The notes under the pieces are model-generated. The model ran no database searches. It was not told where the DNA came from and saw nothing but the letters and a program-made list of their open reading frames with translations. A DNA stretch of 64,000 nucleotides from Vitellaria paradoxa (Eukaryota > Streptophyta > Magnoliopsida > Ericales > Sapotaceae), in the NCBI GenBank assembly GCA_019916065.1, contig CM034236.1, positions 55,332,690-55,396,689 on the forward strand. Reading direction: 5' to 3'. The position numbers and the translations under genes are program-made. Shown piece after piece: positions 21,983-33,864 of this stretch. The number at the start of each line of letters is the position of its first letter. Positions within the stretch are counted from its first letter, which is position 1.

Positions 21983-24900
21983 TTATAAATCTCTTGATTC
22001 ATCAGCTGCCCCCATTGTAATTGCATGTAGAGGCTCCCGCAATGGTGGTCTACGAACGAGAAACTTCTGAGCAACCTTTTGCATCGTTGGTCGAGATCTT
22101 GGGTTGGGATGCAAGCATGCTATTGCCACCGTTGCTATAAGAACCAAATTTTGGACGAGCAATTGATTGCGAGGAGGCAATAGTCGGGGGTCCAGCACAT
22201 CCTTCAATAGTATGTTTTCAGGACATGCCGACCTGGCCGACATTAAAGAAAGGAATTCTCCTGGATGCTTCCCCATTATTATCTCTAGTGCCACGACTCC
22301 AAAACTATAAATATCACACTTTTCTGTTACAATCATGGTATATGCAAGTTCCTGCATCAGCAAAAAAAATAGTGAGTCCTCTTTTCTTCCATTGCTCCAA
22401 CAGCCATATAATATCTTTTGGTCATTACATAATTCGATATGCAAACTTGATAAATATAATGTGTAATGCTATGGTCAAGTTTGATAACGTTTATATTATT
22501 ATTTTTTTATATTTATAAATTTTAAAAATTGGCCAAAAACGTGTTATTTAGAAAATTTAAATAAAAAAATTTTAAAAAAAGTATTTTCACTCTCTTTTTT
22601 TTTTGTTTTGTTATAGATATTTCGTTGATCTTAATATTTTGTTTATTTTTGTTGGATCATATTAAAATAGATTATTTTATTCAAATATTTTATTAATTAA
22701 AATTATTTTTAGTAATTAATATAACTTAAATAATATATTTTCTTAAATTAAGTAATTAGTAATTTAATTTAATTAACAGAAAATATATTTATAAAATTAT
22801 TTTTAATAAATAATATAGTTAAATTAATAAATGAAATTAAGTTCATAATTAATTAATAATTTTACCTAATTAAATTTAGCTAATTAAATTAATATGAAAT
22901 ATATTTTATTCAATTCAATTATTAAACTAATAAAATTAAATATTTTATTTAAATAAATATTAGTTACTGTAAATAAAATTGCATCGTCAACTGTAGTTTC
23001 AGTTTTTATTTAAAAAAAAAAAGATAAATATAAAAAAACTATTGCCAAACGGCACCATGTAACTTAAAAAAAAAAAAATTCTAGTTTAATATTTATGCAT
23101 TAAATTTTCTAATAGAATAGCATTTTTCTAGTAAGAAAAAGAGAAATAGCTTACCAGGAGCAATGTATCCATAAGTCCCCACCACTGCAGTTCGATTGGA
23201 AGAGTCTGGTTCCATCAATCTCGCGGTCCCAAATTCGGAAACACGAGCTTCGAGTTCCGAATAAGAAGTATGTTGTTGCTCGATATGTCTCGATGAACAA
23301 TTGATGGGGTGCAATCGTGATGCATGTAAGACAAAGCATAGGCAATACCTTTGGCTGCATCTATCCTCTTCACCCAATTCAACTCCACAGCTTCGTCATC
23401 ATTCCTCAGTGCACAGAACAGGCTTCCCCTCTCCATGTACTCGTAAATCAAGAACATGCATCGATTGTGCAGACAAAACCCATAGAGCTTCACAATGTTC
23501 CGATGCCTTATCTCCGACAGAACTTCCGCCTCATTCCTGAAGCTTCTGTCATAAGCCGGCACTTCGCCTTCCAAGGTGTGAAGTTTTTTCAGTGCCACCA
23601 CTTTTCCGCTTGGCAGTCGTGCTCTGTAACACTTCCATAGCCGCCTGTCCCAATACAGTGTTTAATGTCAAAGGTCTTCTGTTGCTTCAATAATGTCTTC
23701 GTATGCGATCTTTCCATCAAAATTCCATACTGAGAATAATCTCCATTCCTCATTGTTCTCGCCTCATTTTGGGCTTTTTTTGTATTGCGTTTACAGAGGA
23801 ACAAGATTGTGACAGTGATGGCAGCAACAAAAATGGCAACAGCTGAAATAATGACGATGAAACTCTTGAATCGAACCTTGTTTTTTCTTTTGTTTGTGTT
23901 CTGAAAGCATTGATGAGGCTTGGTTAAGTTTGGGCATCTGGTTGGAAAATGTTGATAAGCACAAGGCATTTTTAAGTTTGGGTTTCCAATGAACGCACTA
24001 CAGTCGTAGTTGTCCAGAAACTTCTGCCCGAGTTGACCCTCCAAAGCATTGTAAGACAAGTCAATGAAATACCAGGAGATGAGTGACTCCGGAATGGTTC
24101 CAGTGAGATTATTGTGGGAGAGATTTAACATTGAGCCAGAGATATTATGAAGGCCAAGCTGGGAAGGTAATGGTCCACTCAGCTTATTTTGGGAAAGATC
24201 TAAATGGGATATAGCGGCCAATTCCCTATTTCAGGAGGTAGCTGACCAGTAAGTTGGTTTGCAGAAAAGATCGAGCTGTTCAAGGTGGGTTAACTGGGTA
24301 AGTTGGCTATCAACAAAGCTACCCCTTATTTGGTTATTAGAAAGATTCAGTCTAACCAAACTTGTCAAATTTGCAAGTTCTTTAGGTATAGAACCATTGA
24401 TTTGGTTAGAACTAAGGGATAACCATTCCAAACTAGTTAAATTAACCAAGACCTGAAGGGAGCGAGCCATAGATTTTGTTAGAGCTAAGGTCCAAATGCA
24501 CGAGAAAGGTCAAATTTTCCATGTGTGGAGGGAATGAACTAGTGATGTTATGTGATCAAGATACAAATATATCAAATTGCTCATATGTGACAGAGAAGGC
24601 AGTGGACCGACAAGTTTGTTGTAACTCAATCCAAGATCCACCAAACTTTCCAAATTCCCCATGTTGGAAGGCAATGGACCGGTAAGATGATTGTTATCAA
24701 GGTACAGAAATCCAAGATTAGTCATATGCGTTAGAGTCGGAGGCAATGAACCTTCAAGGTGGTTATAACTCAGTTTAAGACTAAGCAAGCTCTTCAAATT
24801 CCCTATTTTAGGAGGCAAAAAACCAGTGAAGTGATTATGATCAAGGTACAAAATTTCCAAATTGGTCATATTGGGTAGACTTAAAGGCAATGGACCCACA

Positions 24901-26308
24901 AGGTTATTGTAACTCAGCTCAAGATCCGTTAAGTTCTTTAATTTTCCAATTTCCAGAGGTAATAAACCATTGATCTGATTATCAACAAGACACAAAATTC
25001 TCAAATTAGTCATATCACTTAAATTTGGAGGCAATGGACCTACAAGCTTATTAAAACTCAGATCAAGAATAACCAAGCTCTTCAAATTCTCAATTTCTGG
25101 AGGTAATGGACCTACGAGTCGAGCAGAACTCAGATTGAGATGAACCAAGCTCTTTAATTTTCCAATTTCTGGCGGTAAAGGACTAGTGAAGAGATTACCG
25201 TCAAGGTGTAAAATTTCCAATTTAGTCATAAGGCCTAGGCTTGAAGGCAATTTACCAACGAGTTTATTATCATCCAGCTGAAGCTCAACCAAGTTTTTTT
25301 AAATTCCATAATTCTATAGGGATGGAGCCATTGATTTGATTCTTATTGAGATGCAAAGATTTCAAATTGGTCATGCGAGAAAGGGTTGAAGGCAATGGAC
25401 CATCAAGTTTGTTATCACTCACCCCAAAATGAACCAAACTCTTCAATTTCCCATACATGAAGGGATGGAACCGTTGATCAGATTCCTATCCAGGAAAAGA
25501 GATGATAAATTTGGTAAATGGCAGAGTGGCAAAGGAATGACACCTTCAAATTGTTACTGCTGAGGTATAGATCAACCATAGTTTTCAAATTTCCTATTTC
25601 TTTGGGAATGGAACCATTTAGGGAATTCTCAGCTAAAGACAAATGGGTTAATTTGATCAAATGACCAAAAGTTGATGGGATTGGTCCACCAAGGACGTTG
25701 AAACTAAGGTCCAGAGAGATCAGATTGGGAAGGTGACCAAGAACTGGAGAGATTTGACCATCAAGAGAGTTACAACTCAGGTCTAAAGCAACCAAATTCG
25801 TTAAATTTCCCATTACAGTAGGGATTGAACCCGAAAGTTCATTCCAAAAAATATGGAGTTGCTCCAACTCAGAAAGTATAGCGAGTGAATAAGGTAGCTC
25901 ACCCGTGAGATAATTCATGGACAAGTTGAGGTATCGGAGTTTAGAAAGTGCACCTATCTGATTCGGAATGCTTCCATTGAGTTCATTTCCGCTGAGATCA
26001 AGATGGACAAGATTATGAAAGCAGGAGAAGTTGAATTTTCCTAGCTCTCCTGATATGTTATAAGAAGGTAGGGCTATCTTAGTGACGCTCCCAGCAGCAT
26101 TACAAACTACACCAGGAAAATTGCAGTGATCTGACGTGTTTAGCGCATGATCAGCAGCCCACCATCCACTGTTAAGCAGAGCCTTCTTCTCCAATTCAAT
26201 CGATGATGATGATGAGGACCCAAATGATGCCCTCACCATAATACTAGCATAATAAAAGCCCAAGATAACCAAAGCTAGAGAAGCACGGGCAATATTGGGT
26301 GATGCCAT
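21983..26308 (-). pseudogene. MIK2-like LRR receptor kinase, disrupted by multiple one-base indels
   Basis: A long LRR-RLK (about 1,170 codons if joined) of the MIK2-like, LRR-XII-related type. It starts at Met 26,308 (MASPNIARAS), with a hydrophobic leader, [13 protein letters not shown] cap, more than 20 LRRs, a membrane segment near 23,800-23,880, Gly loop GTGGYGSV and catalytic motif HRDISSNN. A long intron (22,353-23,152) precedes the last exon with SRPTM and stop at 21,983. Frame is lost near 25,545, 25,297, 24,555, 24,435, 24,275, 24,222, 23,630, 23,268 and at the last acceptor. Each is a single-base gain or loss, mostly in short runs. The DFG motif reads EFG (near 23,236), a substitution at the metal-binding Asp, which favours genuine decay over sequencing error alone. 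The upstream ORF extension to 26,404 is probably untranslated. Confidence 0.8.
22485..23058. repeat. AT-rich MITE-like insertion in the RLK intron
   Basis: Starts near 'tttgataacgtttat' and ends at 'attgccaaacggcacc'; these ends are weak inverted repeats. It explains why this intron is about 800 bp while the same intron is about 93 bp in the 55-kb paralogue. Related to 14,617-15,487. Confidence 0.5.
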
Positions 26309-26564
26309 GACCATTTGATTGCTTATAATTGATATATTCGACTGCATGCACACCATATATATATTAATCAAAAAATGAAAAATAAACATGATATACACAC
26401 CCACATATATGTATGTGCATGTAAGATTTGGTCTTTCACATAAGGCCCGGTCTCACGCGTCAAGTTTTGATTGTAAAATTGCTAACACAAAATGTTATTC
26501 AGGCGCTACTAAGTCCTTTCAGAACAAAGGAGTCAACTCAACGAAATGTGTTTTTAATATCAAG
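26309..26564. other. Upstream region of the MIK2-like RLK
   Basis: Contains TATATAT-rich sequence at about 26,357-26,365, suitable as a TATA region for minus-strand transcription. No other feature is seen. Confidence 0.35.
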
Positions 26565-27010
26565 GGCCTGTTTGGTAAACTAAAAAAACTCTTAAAAATA
26601 CTAGCAACCTCTAAAAACTTCTAAAATTCTTTAACACATTTTACATTTTTCGTATTTCATGATATTTCTGTAAATTTATATATATCTACATATTCTAACA
26701 AATTTTTATAAATTTTAATAAATTTTTTACAAACTCTTATAATATTTCACAAACCCCAATAACATTTTTACAAATTCTAAAAATTTTTTAATTACTTTTA
26801 ATAAATTTTGATATAAATCATTTTGAAAGAACCAAAAAAATTGTTTGGACAGTTTCTAGATCTAAAAATTGACGCAAAAGTTAAAAAATTACATTATTCA
26901 TCTTTGAAAAATATGATTTCGTAATTACGCACTAAATTTCAAAAAAATTTTAAATCACATTTTTTACTATTTTTTATTATTTTTTACTGTGCAAAATGGA
27001 CCCTAATTGT
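26565..27010 (-). repeat. MITE-like element, reverse copy
   Basis: Begins 'gggcctgtttggtaaac' and ends 'caaaatggaccctaatt', and reads as the reverse complement of the 21,228-21,655 element family ('taacaaatttttataaattt'). The two copies flank the RLK pseudogene in opposite orientation. Confidence 0.55.
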
Positions 27011-28146
27011 TATTACCACGTACTTTAACATAAAGTTGGTCTTAGACAAAATGATAAAGCACTGGTTCTCAGCCTGAAGGTTTTGTCCTTTATTACCACT
27101 TACTTTTTTTTTTTTTTCTGGTAAGTTATTACCACATACTTTGAAAGTGTCTGCATGTGTTCTCCGCTGGTAGAATTGGATGTATTTTGTTTCTGAAATT
27201 CACTATTGCTAAATTATTGCATGCGGTTGATTGAAATGTGAAGAAACTGTACGACTAGCACTAACACCGTAATTAATTAAGAGTAGGACCACGCAAAGGT
27301 CTATATATATATATATATAGTTTGAATTTGGATATAAATCCATGTGAAGTGGTTTACATGGTTGATTTACATGACGATCTTGACTAAGGGGAGTTTCGCA
27401 TCTCAAAATTTACGAACTTTTGTTAATTATTATTAATTTTTACTAGTTTTTATCAATTTATACCCATTTCACTTTTTATGCATTTATTTTAAAATTTTAA
27501 ATTTTACAAATTTTTGTCAACTTTTAGTCATTAAACGCCCAAATCAAATTTTAAATTTTCTAATAAATTTTCTGACAAGAATTGTTCAAATGGATAGTTA
27601 AAACCATGTTCAAATAGTTTTTAATTAGAGTTTTTAATTTGTGCCATCCAAACACAAAAAAATATCACTTTTACTTACTTTTTTTAAATTTTAGAATGTC
27701 AAACGACCTCTAAACTTAAAAAAATATGATTTTGTCAGGAATCATGTTTTTTTTTTTTTATAATTATAATATAATTTGTCTGATTTCTATTAATAATTAA
27801 AGCTTTCATAATGTTAATTTGTTTTTAATCAGTTAAGTATATCCCTACGAAACTAATATCACTTTGATTATCCAAGAAGGATATTCGATTTTTGTTATAA
27901 TTGATAACCTTTTATCCATTTTTTTTTATTAATTTAATATGCATGGTTATGAAACCAACATATACGTTAATCGTCGCACAGTATTTTACCGTACCTCTGC
28001 CCATCTCATTATGTGAATCTCACTGCCTAAGAAAGTGTTGTGGAAAGAGTCCATTCTTAACAAAAAGTAAAAGAAGACTAGTAATTGTAATTGCGTTGTG
28101 CTAAAATAATAATAATAATAATCATAATTCGATCTTGACGTGTAAG
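27011..28146. other. AT-rich intergenic spacer
   Basis: No gene is seen. It includes a short TA run near 27,301-27,320 and T-runs. Near 28,005-28,060 ('tgaatctcactgcctaagaa') there is a degraded start of the dispersed W-box block, without its GC-rich half. Confidence 0.5.
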
Positions 28147-28310
28147 CCTCATTTGATTGGTTTAGAGTGATAAAAAGTAAAAAAAATTGAGATAAAATGA
28201 GATAATTTGTGAATTCGTAATTCATGTAGTGAAATAAAAAGTAAATAATTTTTAGATATTTTTAAAAAATTTTAGAATTTTTAACATTTTTTTTTTTTGC
28301 AAACCAAGCA
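28147..28310. repeat. Short MITE-like repeat ('gtttagagtgataaaaag' family)
   Basis: Shares 'gtgaattcgtaattcatgta', 'agtgaaataaaaagtaaata' and 'ttttagatatttttaaa' with copies at 16,416 and 33,163. Confidence 0.5.
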
Positions 28311-28369
28311 CACCCATTGCCCTCTTTGTCGGGTCAAGCCGCGTTGGCTTTGCATTTGGGGGACAAAGT

Positions 28370-28510
28370 AATTCCATTACCGGGCCATCTCACCGGCCAA
28401 AATTCTTTGCTAGGCTTAAAAAAATTAAATATTGAAAACATTTCCTCGTTATTTAATTAAATATGCTTTATTATGAAAGTTATAGATTTATGTTATTGAA
28501 ATCATATAGA
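28370..28510. repeat. Duplicated spacer, matches 16,565-16,700
   Basis: The phrases 'ggccatctcaccggcca', 'ttaaatattgaaaac' and 'gttatttaattaaatatgct' occur in the same order in both places. They are non-coding remnants of an old segmental duplication. Confidence 0.65.
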
Positions 28511-28628
28511 CAAGAAAATATAGAGAAAATTTGCCTTGTTGGCCCCACCATTGAGAGTTTACTCTCAATTAGAAATGCACCAATCATTCAGTAGTTTTAT
28601 AGAAAACATTTTCCTTTCCAAGAGTCTG

Positions 28629-28664
<36 letters not shown>

Positions 28665-29589
28665 TATAAATTAATCCTTCATATTTGTAGAGTTAAATTT
28701 TACTAAGAGTGCACACGCTCGACATTCATTCAGGGTCCAGGAAGTCGGCTGAACAGAAAGTGCAAGTTTAAAAATGGGAGATTCTTCGAAACTCATAATT
28801 AATAGTCGGCTGGACAGAAAGGGCATGAATCACGACAATATGATCGATCATTTTTCCATGCCTTTTTGACATATAAATTGATCCCTCCCATTTGTACTGT
28901 TTTCTCCCTTTGTAACTTCAGATGCAACATCCAACAATACATTTATTTATTTATTTATTTATTTTATTTTTCAACATGCTTCTATTATTATTTTCTAATT
29001 CATCAAACAAATAATATTAGAGTGGGCTGATCTCAAAATCAAGAAGCACGATACACACGAAGATGCAACTTGGTTCAAATGAGTTTATTTTCCAAAAATA
29101 CAATAACCAATCAATCATATCTTTCCAAATAATTTAAACCAATGCAAATTACTTATATCTAAAAATATTCTTCAATCAAATTCTCAGCAATGCATTGAAT
29201 TTCACTTCTGCAATTTATGTTTTGGACAATTTTGAATTGTCGTAATTTTCTATGCAAATTAGCAAATAATTTGATATACATATGATTGGAAAACTTTTTG
29301 AATATCTAGTTTTCAATACCACACATTTTACGTATTTTTTAATCTTGTAAGAAAAAAATTAAAGTCATTTCTATAAAAAGTGGTAATACTTTTTTTTTTT
29401 TTTTTGGGTAAGTAAAAGTGGTAATACTATTAACAAAATTACGAACTAACAAGAAAGCGACTAATTATCAAATTTAATTTTCTACAGAATAGTCACTAGT
29501 TCGATATACACATAGTTAAAAAGATTTTTGAGTGTAATTTCTAATGTTATAAATCTTACACATTTTCGGGGTTTGTAAAAAATGTAATT
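28511..29589. other. Spacer without recognised gene
   Basis: Contains a TA microsatellite at 28,632-28,663, a (TTTA)n tract near 28,940-28,965 and a poly-T run near 29,391-29,405. No coding frame or known element is recognised. Confidence 0.5.
28632..28663. repeat. (TA)n microsatellite
   Basis: Sixteen consecutive AT/TA dinucleotides in non-coding spacer. Confidence 0.95.
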
Positions 29590-29854
29590 ATCATTTTCAT
29601 CAAATACGTAAACGGTTCTATTTATAAAACCGTAAATTGATGAAAAAGTCTATTTAACTATTTTTTTACTTAATTAAAATTATTTATCCAATTTGATCTC
29701 TTTCTAAACTAGACAGCACTAAAAAGCATCTTTTTTTTTTCTTTTAATTTTCTTCTTTTCTTTTTTTTTTAATTTTTAGTTTTTGACATGATATCATTCA
29801 TCCACATATAGACATATGATTAAAAAAATCTGAATCACATATTTGATTGTTTAG

Positions 29855-30160
29855 TAGTTTCATCGCTCTCTCCCCTCTATTTTTAATCGCACTGCGTAAG
29901 AAAGGGGCGTGGAAATTTCAATCTTTTGACGAAATTAAAAAATAAAAAAATAATAATCTTGGCCTGTCCTTCGACTTTGTTAAGTCAAGCTGCATTAGGA
30001 AGGCCATCCCAAATAGCACGTTTTCTAAGTCACAAGTCTTTCTGCGGGGCCGACACTAGAAGACTTTCGATTGGCCCACCGCGGTGGGAAGGGCGGAAAT
30101 CAAAGAATATAAAATTGGGAGGTAATAAATTTCCTTCGACATTAATTCCGTTCTGATTGC
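29855..30160. repeat. Dispersed conserved block, copy 4 (W-box bearing)
   Basis: Full set of landmarks, including 'cgcactgcgtaagaaagggg', AGTCAA at 29,983-29,988 and 'gaagactttcgattggcc'. It belongs to duplication unit 1. Confidence 0.7.
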
Positions 30161-30246
30161 GATCGTACGTGATATGGGTGATGAATGAGGGGGTTGTTTC
30201 AATATTTCTGGAGTTCTAATACAAAACACGGCAATGACTATTCTTT

Positions 30247-30507
30247 TGGTACGTGGAAGTCCGCAGCCGCTACCCCGTATTGGGATGCGTACAGGGCGAA
30301 GCACGCTTCAAGACCCGAGCCGGCAACGGCCCCTGGAGAGTTAACCAGTCTAGGCAAGCCCTAGCTGACCGGCACGACCGAGAGGAGGCCTTTAGGCTCC
30401 CGTCATTATAGCGGTAACCCACCCCCGTGGGGGAGTCGAACCCAGAACCTCGAGAGGCCCAAGCTCTTAAGACAAGCCCGACTTCCACTCGGCCACCCCC
30501 GAAGGGG
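30247..30507 (-). mobile_element. tRNA-derived SINE, copy 1
   Basis: On the minus strand the element starts with a tRNA-like head. The A box TGGCCGAGTGG (30,485-30,495) and B box GGTTCGACTCC (30,432-30,442) both fit the pol III consensus exactly. An 18-bp target duplication CGGCAATGACTATTCTTT flanks it (30,229-30,246 and 30,508-30,525). The duplicated unit at about 34,580 has this target once, uninterrupted. The intact promoter suggests a fairly young copy. Confidence 0.88.
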
Positions 30508-30647
30508 CGGCAATGACTATTCTTTATAATAGCGTTGTCCTATCATATATTATATACATAAAATAATTATTCCATCTGGAGACTGCACGTCACGTGATCC
30601 TGACTCTGCTGAAAACAGAGTATAACCGTGAAAGTTATGAACAGGAA

Positions 30648-31108
30648 CAGTGGCGGATCTAATATTTTGTTACAGTGGGATTAAGTTGATAAATAAAGAC
30701 AGTGTACTTGACTTATGGACAATCTGTTTTGAAAGATATATTTTATAGGGGGCAAAAGGATAAAAATACCCCAAAAATTATACTATTTTCTAAAGAAAAT
30801 TTGCTTCCAATGAGGGCAAAACCTGTAAATTGCTTGAGGTATAGGGGTAATTTATTTTGAAAGATATATTTTATAAGGGTAAAAATACAAAAATATCTCA
30901 AAAATTATATTATTTTTTAAAGAAATTTTGCTTCTAGTGGGGGCAAAACTTATAAATTGTTTAAAGTGTTGGGACAATTTGTTTTGAAATATATATTTTA
31001 TGAGAGTAAAAATACAAAAATATCTCAAAAATTAAATTATTTTTTACAAATATTTTGCTTCCAGTGGAGTCAATTGACTCCCCTTGCCCCTATGTTCATC
31101 CGCCCATG
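30648..31108. mobile_element. hAT-type non-autonomous DNA transposon (461 bp)
   Basis: The ends CAGTGGCGGATC and CATCCGCCCATG are imperfect inverted repeats. They are flanked by the 8-bp duplication AACAGGAA (30,640-30,647 and 31,109-31,116), the size made by hAT transposases. The interior has three diverged tandem units of about 127 bp around 'gaaagatatattttata'. No coding frame. The paralogous unit near 34,740 has no insertion at the matching place. Confidence 0.8.
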
Positions 31109-31226
31109 AACAGGAAAATTGCCACACAATTTCTGATCCTAACAAAAGCAAGGCTTAAATCACAGCAATATATTGTCACCATTTTTCTATCATTTTGACA
31201 CAATGTAAAATATTTGTATCCTACTT

Positions 31227-31570
31227 CTGGTACGTGAAAGTCCGCAGACGCTATTCCGTACTCCGGGTGCGCACATGGCGAAACACGCTCCGAGACCTTA
31301 GCCGATAAAGGGTCCCGAAGAATAAACCAGCCTAGGTAAGCTCTAGCTGACCGGTTCAACCAAGGAGGACTGTTAGAAGCCCACCGGCAAAGGGTCCTGA
31401 AGAATAAACCAGCCTAGGTAAGCTCTAGCTGACCGGTTCAACCGAGGAGGACTGTTAGAAGCCCACCGAAACGGTGACCTGCCCTCCCCGAAGGAGAGTC
31501 GAACTCGGAACCTCATACGGCCCAAGCCCACAGGCGCTCCCGAACCCCCACTCGACTACCCCTAAAGGGC
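31227..31570 (-). mobile_element. tRNA-derived SINE, copy 2, with internal duplication
   Basis: Same family and orientation as the 30,247 copy. The flanks ATATTTGTATCCTACTT (31,210-31,226) and ATATTTGGATCCTACTT (31,571-31,587) form a 17-bp target duplication with one mismatch. An 82-bp segment is duplicated head to tail (31,305-31,386 and 31,387-31,468). The A box reads TAGTCGAGTGG and the B box is degraded, so this copy is probably silent. Confidence 0.85.
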
Positions 31571-32159
31571 ATATTTGGATCCTACTTGCAACATCAATCA
31601 TTTGTTCTCTATTTTATTTTCTTCATTTATTTATTTATTTATTCTCCTTTTTCAGCATCTTTTATATAGGTAAAACGTCTCTATATTCCAATTAATACAG
31701 GTAATTAGTCTGAGTTCAGTGCATGGACTTTGCCAAAAAGGTCTATGACTCAGCAACTAAGGTTGGGTTTAGTAGGTAGGAATATAATGGAATGAAACTC
31801 ATTAAGACCATTCCCACTTGAAAAGGAAGTGCGAGATCAGCTCTTGACATTAAGTTTCAGAACTTTTGAATTAAAATTTAACGGTTTATACTCGTTTAAG
31901 TGTTTTTAAATTAAAAAAATGTGAATAAATTTGGATCATTAAATTTTCACCTAATGATTCACATCTGATGTTTGGGTGACATTGAGGAGAGCAATGTCAG
32001 CTCTCTTGAGTTTTTTCCACTTTTAACTTATTTTTATGTTTGGTATCAAAAAATTAAATTACGATGCTATTCCCTAATATTAGTTATTCTCACATTGAGT
32101 GAAAAATATTTCACAATTTAAGTGAGAAATAGTCATTCCATTCCAATCAAGATTCCATC

Positions 32160-32845
32160 TAAAAAATAAAAACAAAAAAACAAGTGACTATTTTACAATC
32201 ATAAATTTCTCTCAATCACTCACTTGGGTTGTAAAATGATTATTTTTCCAAGGACCCTCTTTTAAGCCTAGATCTGAACTCAAGTTGTAAAATGACCATT
32301 TTACTTATGGGTCCTTTTTTATCCAAATTCACATTTTGGATTTTCCAAAAGATTAAAAAATATTCATTGACATTTTTGTAACAACGAAGCAAATTTTAAC
32401 CAATCCAAACTTGGGTCGTAAAATGAACATTTGATACCTGAGTCTATTGTTTGCCTAAATTTATATTTTGGGCTTCCCAAAAGAGTAAAACATATTTCTT
32501 AATAACTAAGCAAATTTTGGCACAATTTGAATCAAACCATAAAATGACGATTTTACTCTAAGGTTGATTTTTTGTCCAAATTCACATCCTACACTATCCA
32601 AAAGGGTAACAGATATTCATTGACATATTTTTAATAATTAAGTAGATTTCAACCGAATCTGAATTTAAACTATAAAATAACTATTTTGCCCCTGTGTCCA
32701 TTTTTTTTTTTTTCTAAATTATGTTATAGGCTTTCCAAAAGACTAAAAAATATTTATTAATATGTTTCTTGGTAGTTAAGAAAATGTTGACCTAATTTGG
32801 ACTTGAGGTATAAAATGACCATTTTACTCCTACGCTTCTTTTTTT
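32160..32845. repeat. Diverged tandem repeat, about 131-bp period, five units
   Basis: The landmark 'aaaatgaccattttac' or variants recurs at 32,288, 32,420, 32,541, 32,673 and 32,812, each followed by 'ccaaattcacattttgg' and 'ccaaaagattaaaa'. It is absent from duplication unit 2. Non-coding. Confidence 0.7.
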
Positions 32846-33162
32846 GGGGGGCTCAGATACATGTTTTGTAAATAAAATGTATTTTATAATTTTAAAAAAT
32901 TAATGTTAACTTTTATTACATTTTATTTTATTTCATTACTTTACAATACGTAATTAAATTATAAAAATTTAAATATCCATCCATTCTCATGACAATCAGA
33001 TAAATAAATGAAATAGGCAATATTCCATTCTTTCCACTCCTGTTCCATTTTTACCTTTCATTTCATTTCATTTTTACGTACCACACATACCTTTAGGCTC
33101 ACCTCATGGTCATGGATCAAGATAGAGAAAGCTGATATTCATAGGTTAAAACATACATATAA

Positions 33163-33300
33163 GGGACGTTTAGAGTAACAAAAAGTGATAAAATTTAATA
33201 AATATTGTGAGTTCGTAATTCGTGTAGTAAGAAAAAAGTGAATAATTTTTAGAGATTTTTAATTTTTTTAACGATTTTCAGAGTTTTAGACGGAGTCATA
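33163..33300. repeat. Short MITE-like repeat, third copy
   Basis: Shares 'gtgagttcgtaattcgtgta' and 'gtgaataatttttagagatt' with copies at 16,416 and 28,147. Confidence 0.5.
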
Positions 33301-33864
33301 ATATGTTAGAGTAAACTGAAAGTCTCATTATAGTATAAAAGTATCTATAATAGCCTTGGGCCAATTGGCTCTAGTAGTAGCTAAATATGTTTATTAAGCA
33401 TCTATTAAGGATATGTTTGATAATGGGTGAAAATTTTGGGGTAAAAGATTATTACAGGGTAATTATTACTCTGGTAATGATAATTGAGGTAACGAATTTA
33501 TGATACTTATGTTTGGAATGAGAGAGTAAATATTAACCGATAATAATTATATTATGTTTGGATCACTAAAAATTTCAAACAGTTATGATCATTTTCATAA
33601 AGCACGACGGTTTTGTTTATAAAACTGTAAATTGATCAAAAAGTCTATTTAATTACTTTTTTTTACGTAATTAAAATTATTTATTCAATTTGATTTCTTT
33701 CTAAGCTAAACAGCGCCAAAAAGTATTTTTTTATTTCCTTCTTTTCTTTTCTTTTTAATTTACTTTATTTTATTTTATTTTTTGACATGATATCATTCAT
33801 CCATATCTTCGGTTAATATATATACAACAAGATTATAAATCTAAATCACATATTTGATTCTTTA

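Larger units (their letters stand above)
29590..33585. repeat. Tandem segmental duplication, unit 1 (with insertions)
   Basis: Parallels 33,588-35,560 from 'tttataaaaccgtaaattga' to 'ggtgaaaattttggggtaaa'. It is about twice as long because it holds two SINEs, a hAT-type element and a minisatellite absent from unit 2. The first and third insertions meet intact empty sites in unit 2. Confidence 0.75.

Noticed and set aside
30428..30500. Stand-alone tRNA gene on the minus strand
   Set aside because: Perfect A and B boxes, but the sequence continues into a SINE body inside an 18-bp target duplication, so it is a SINE head.
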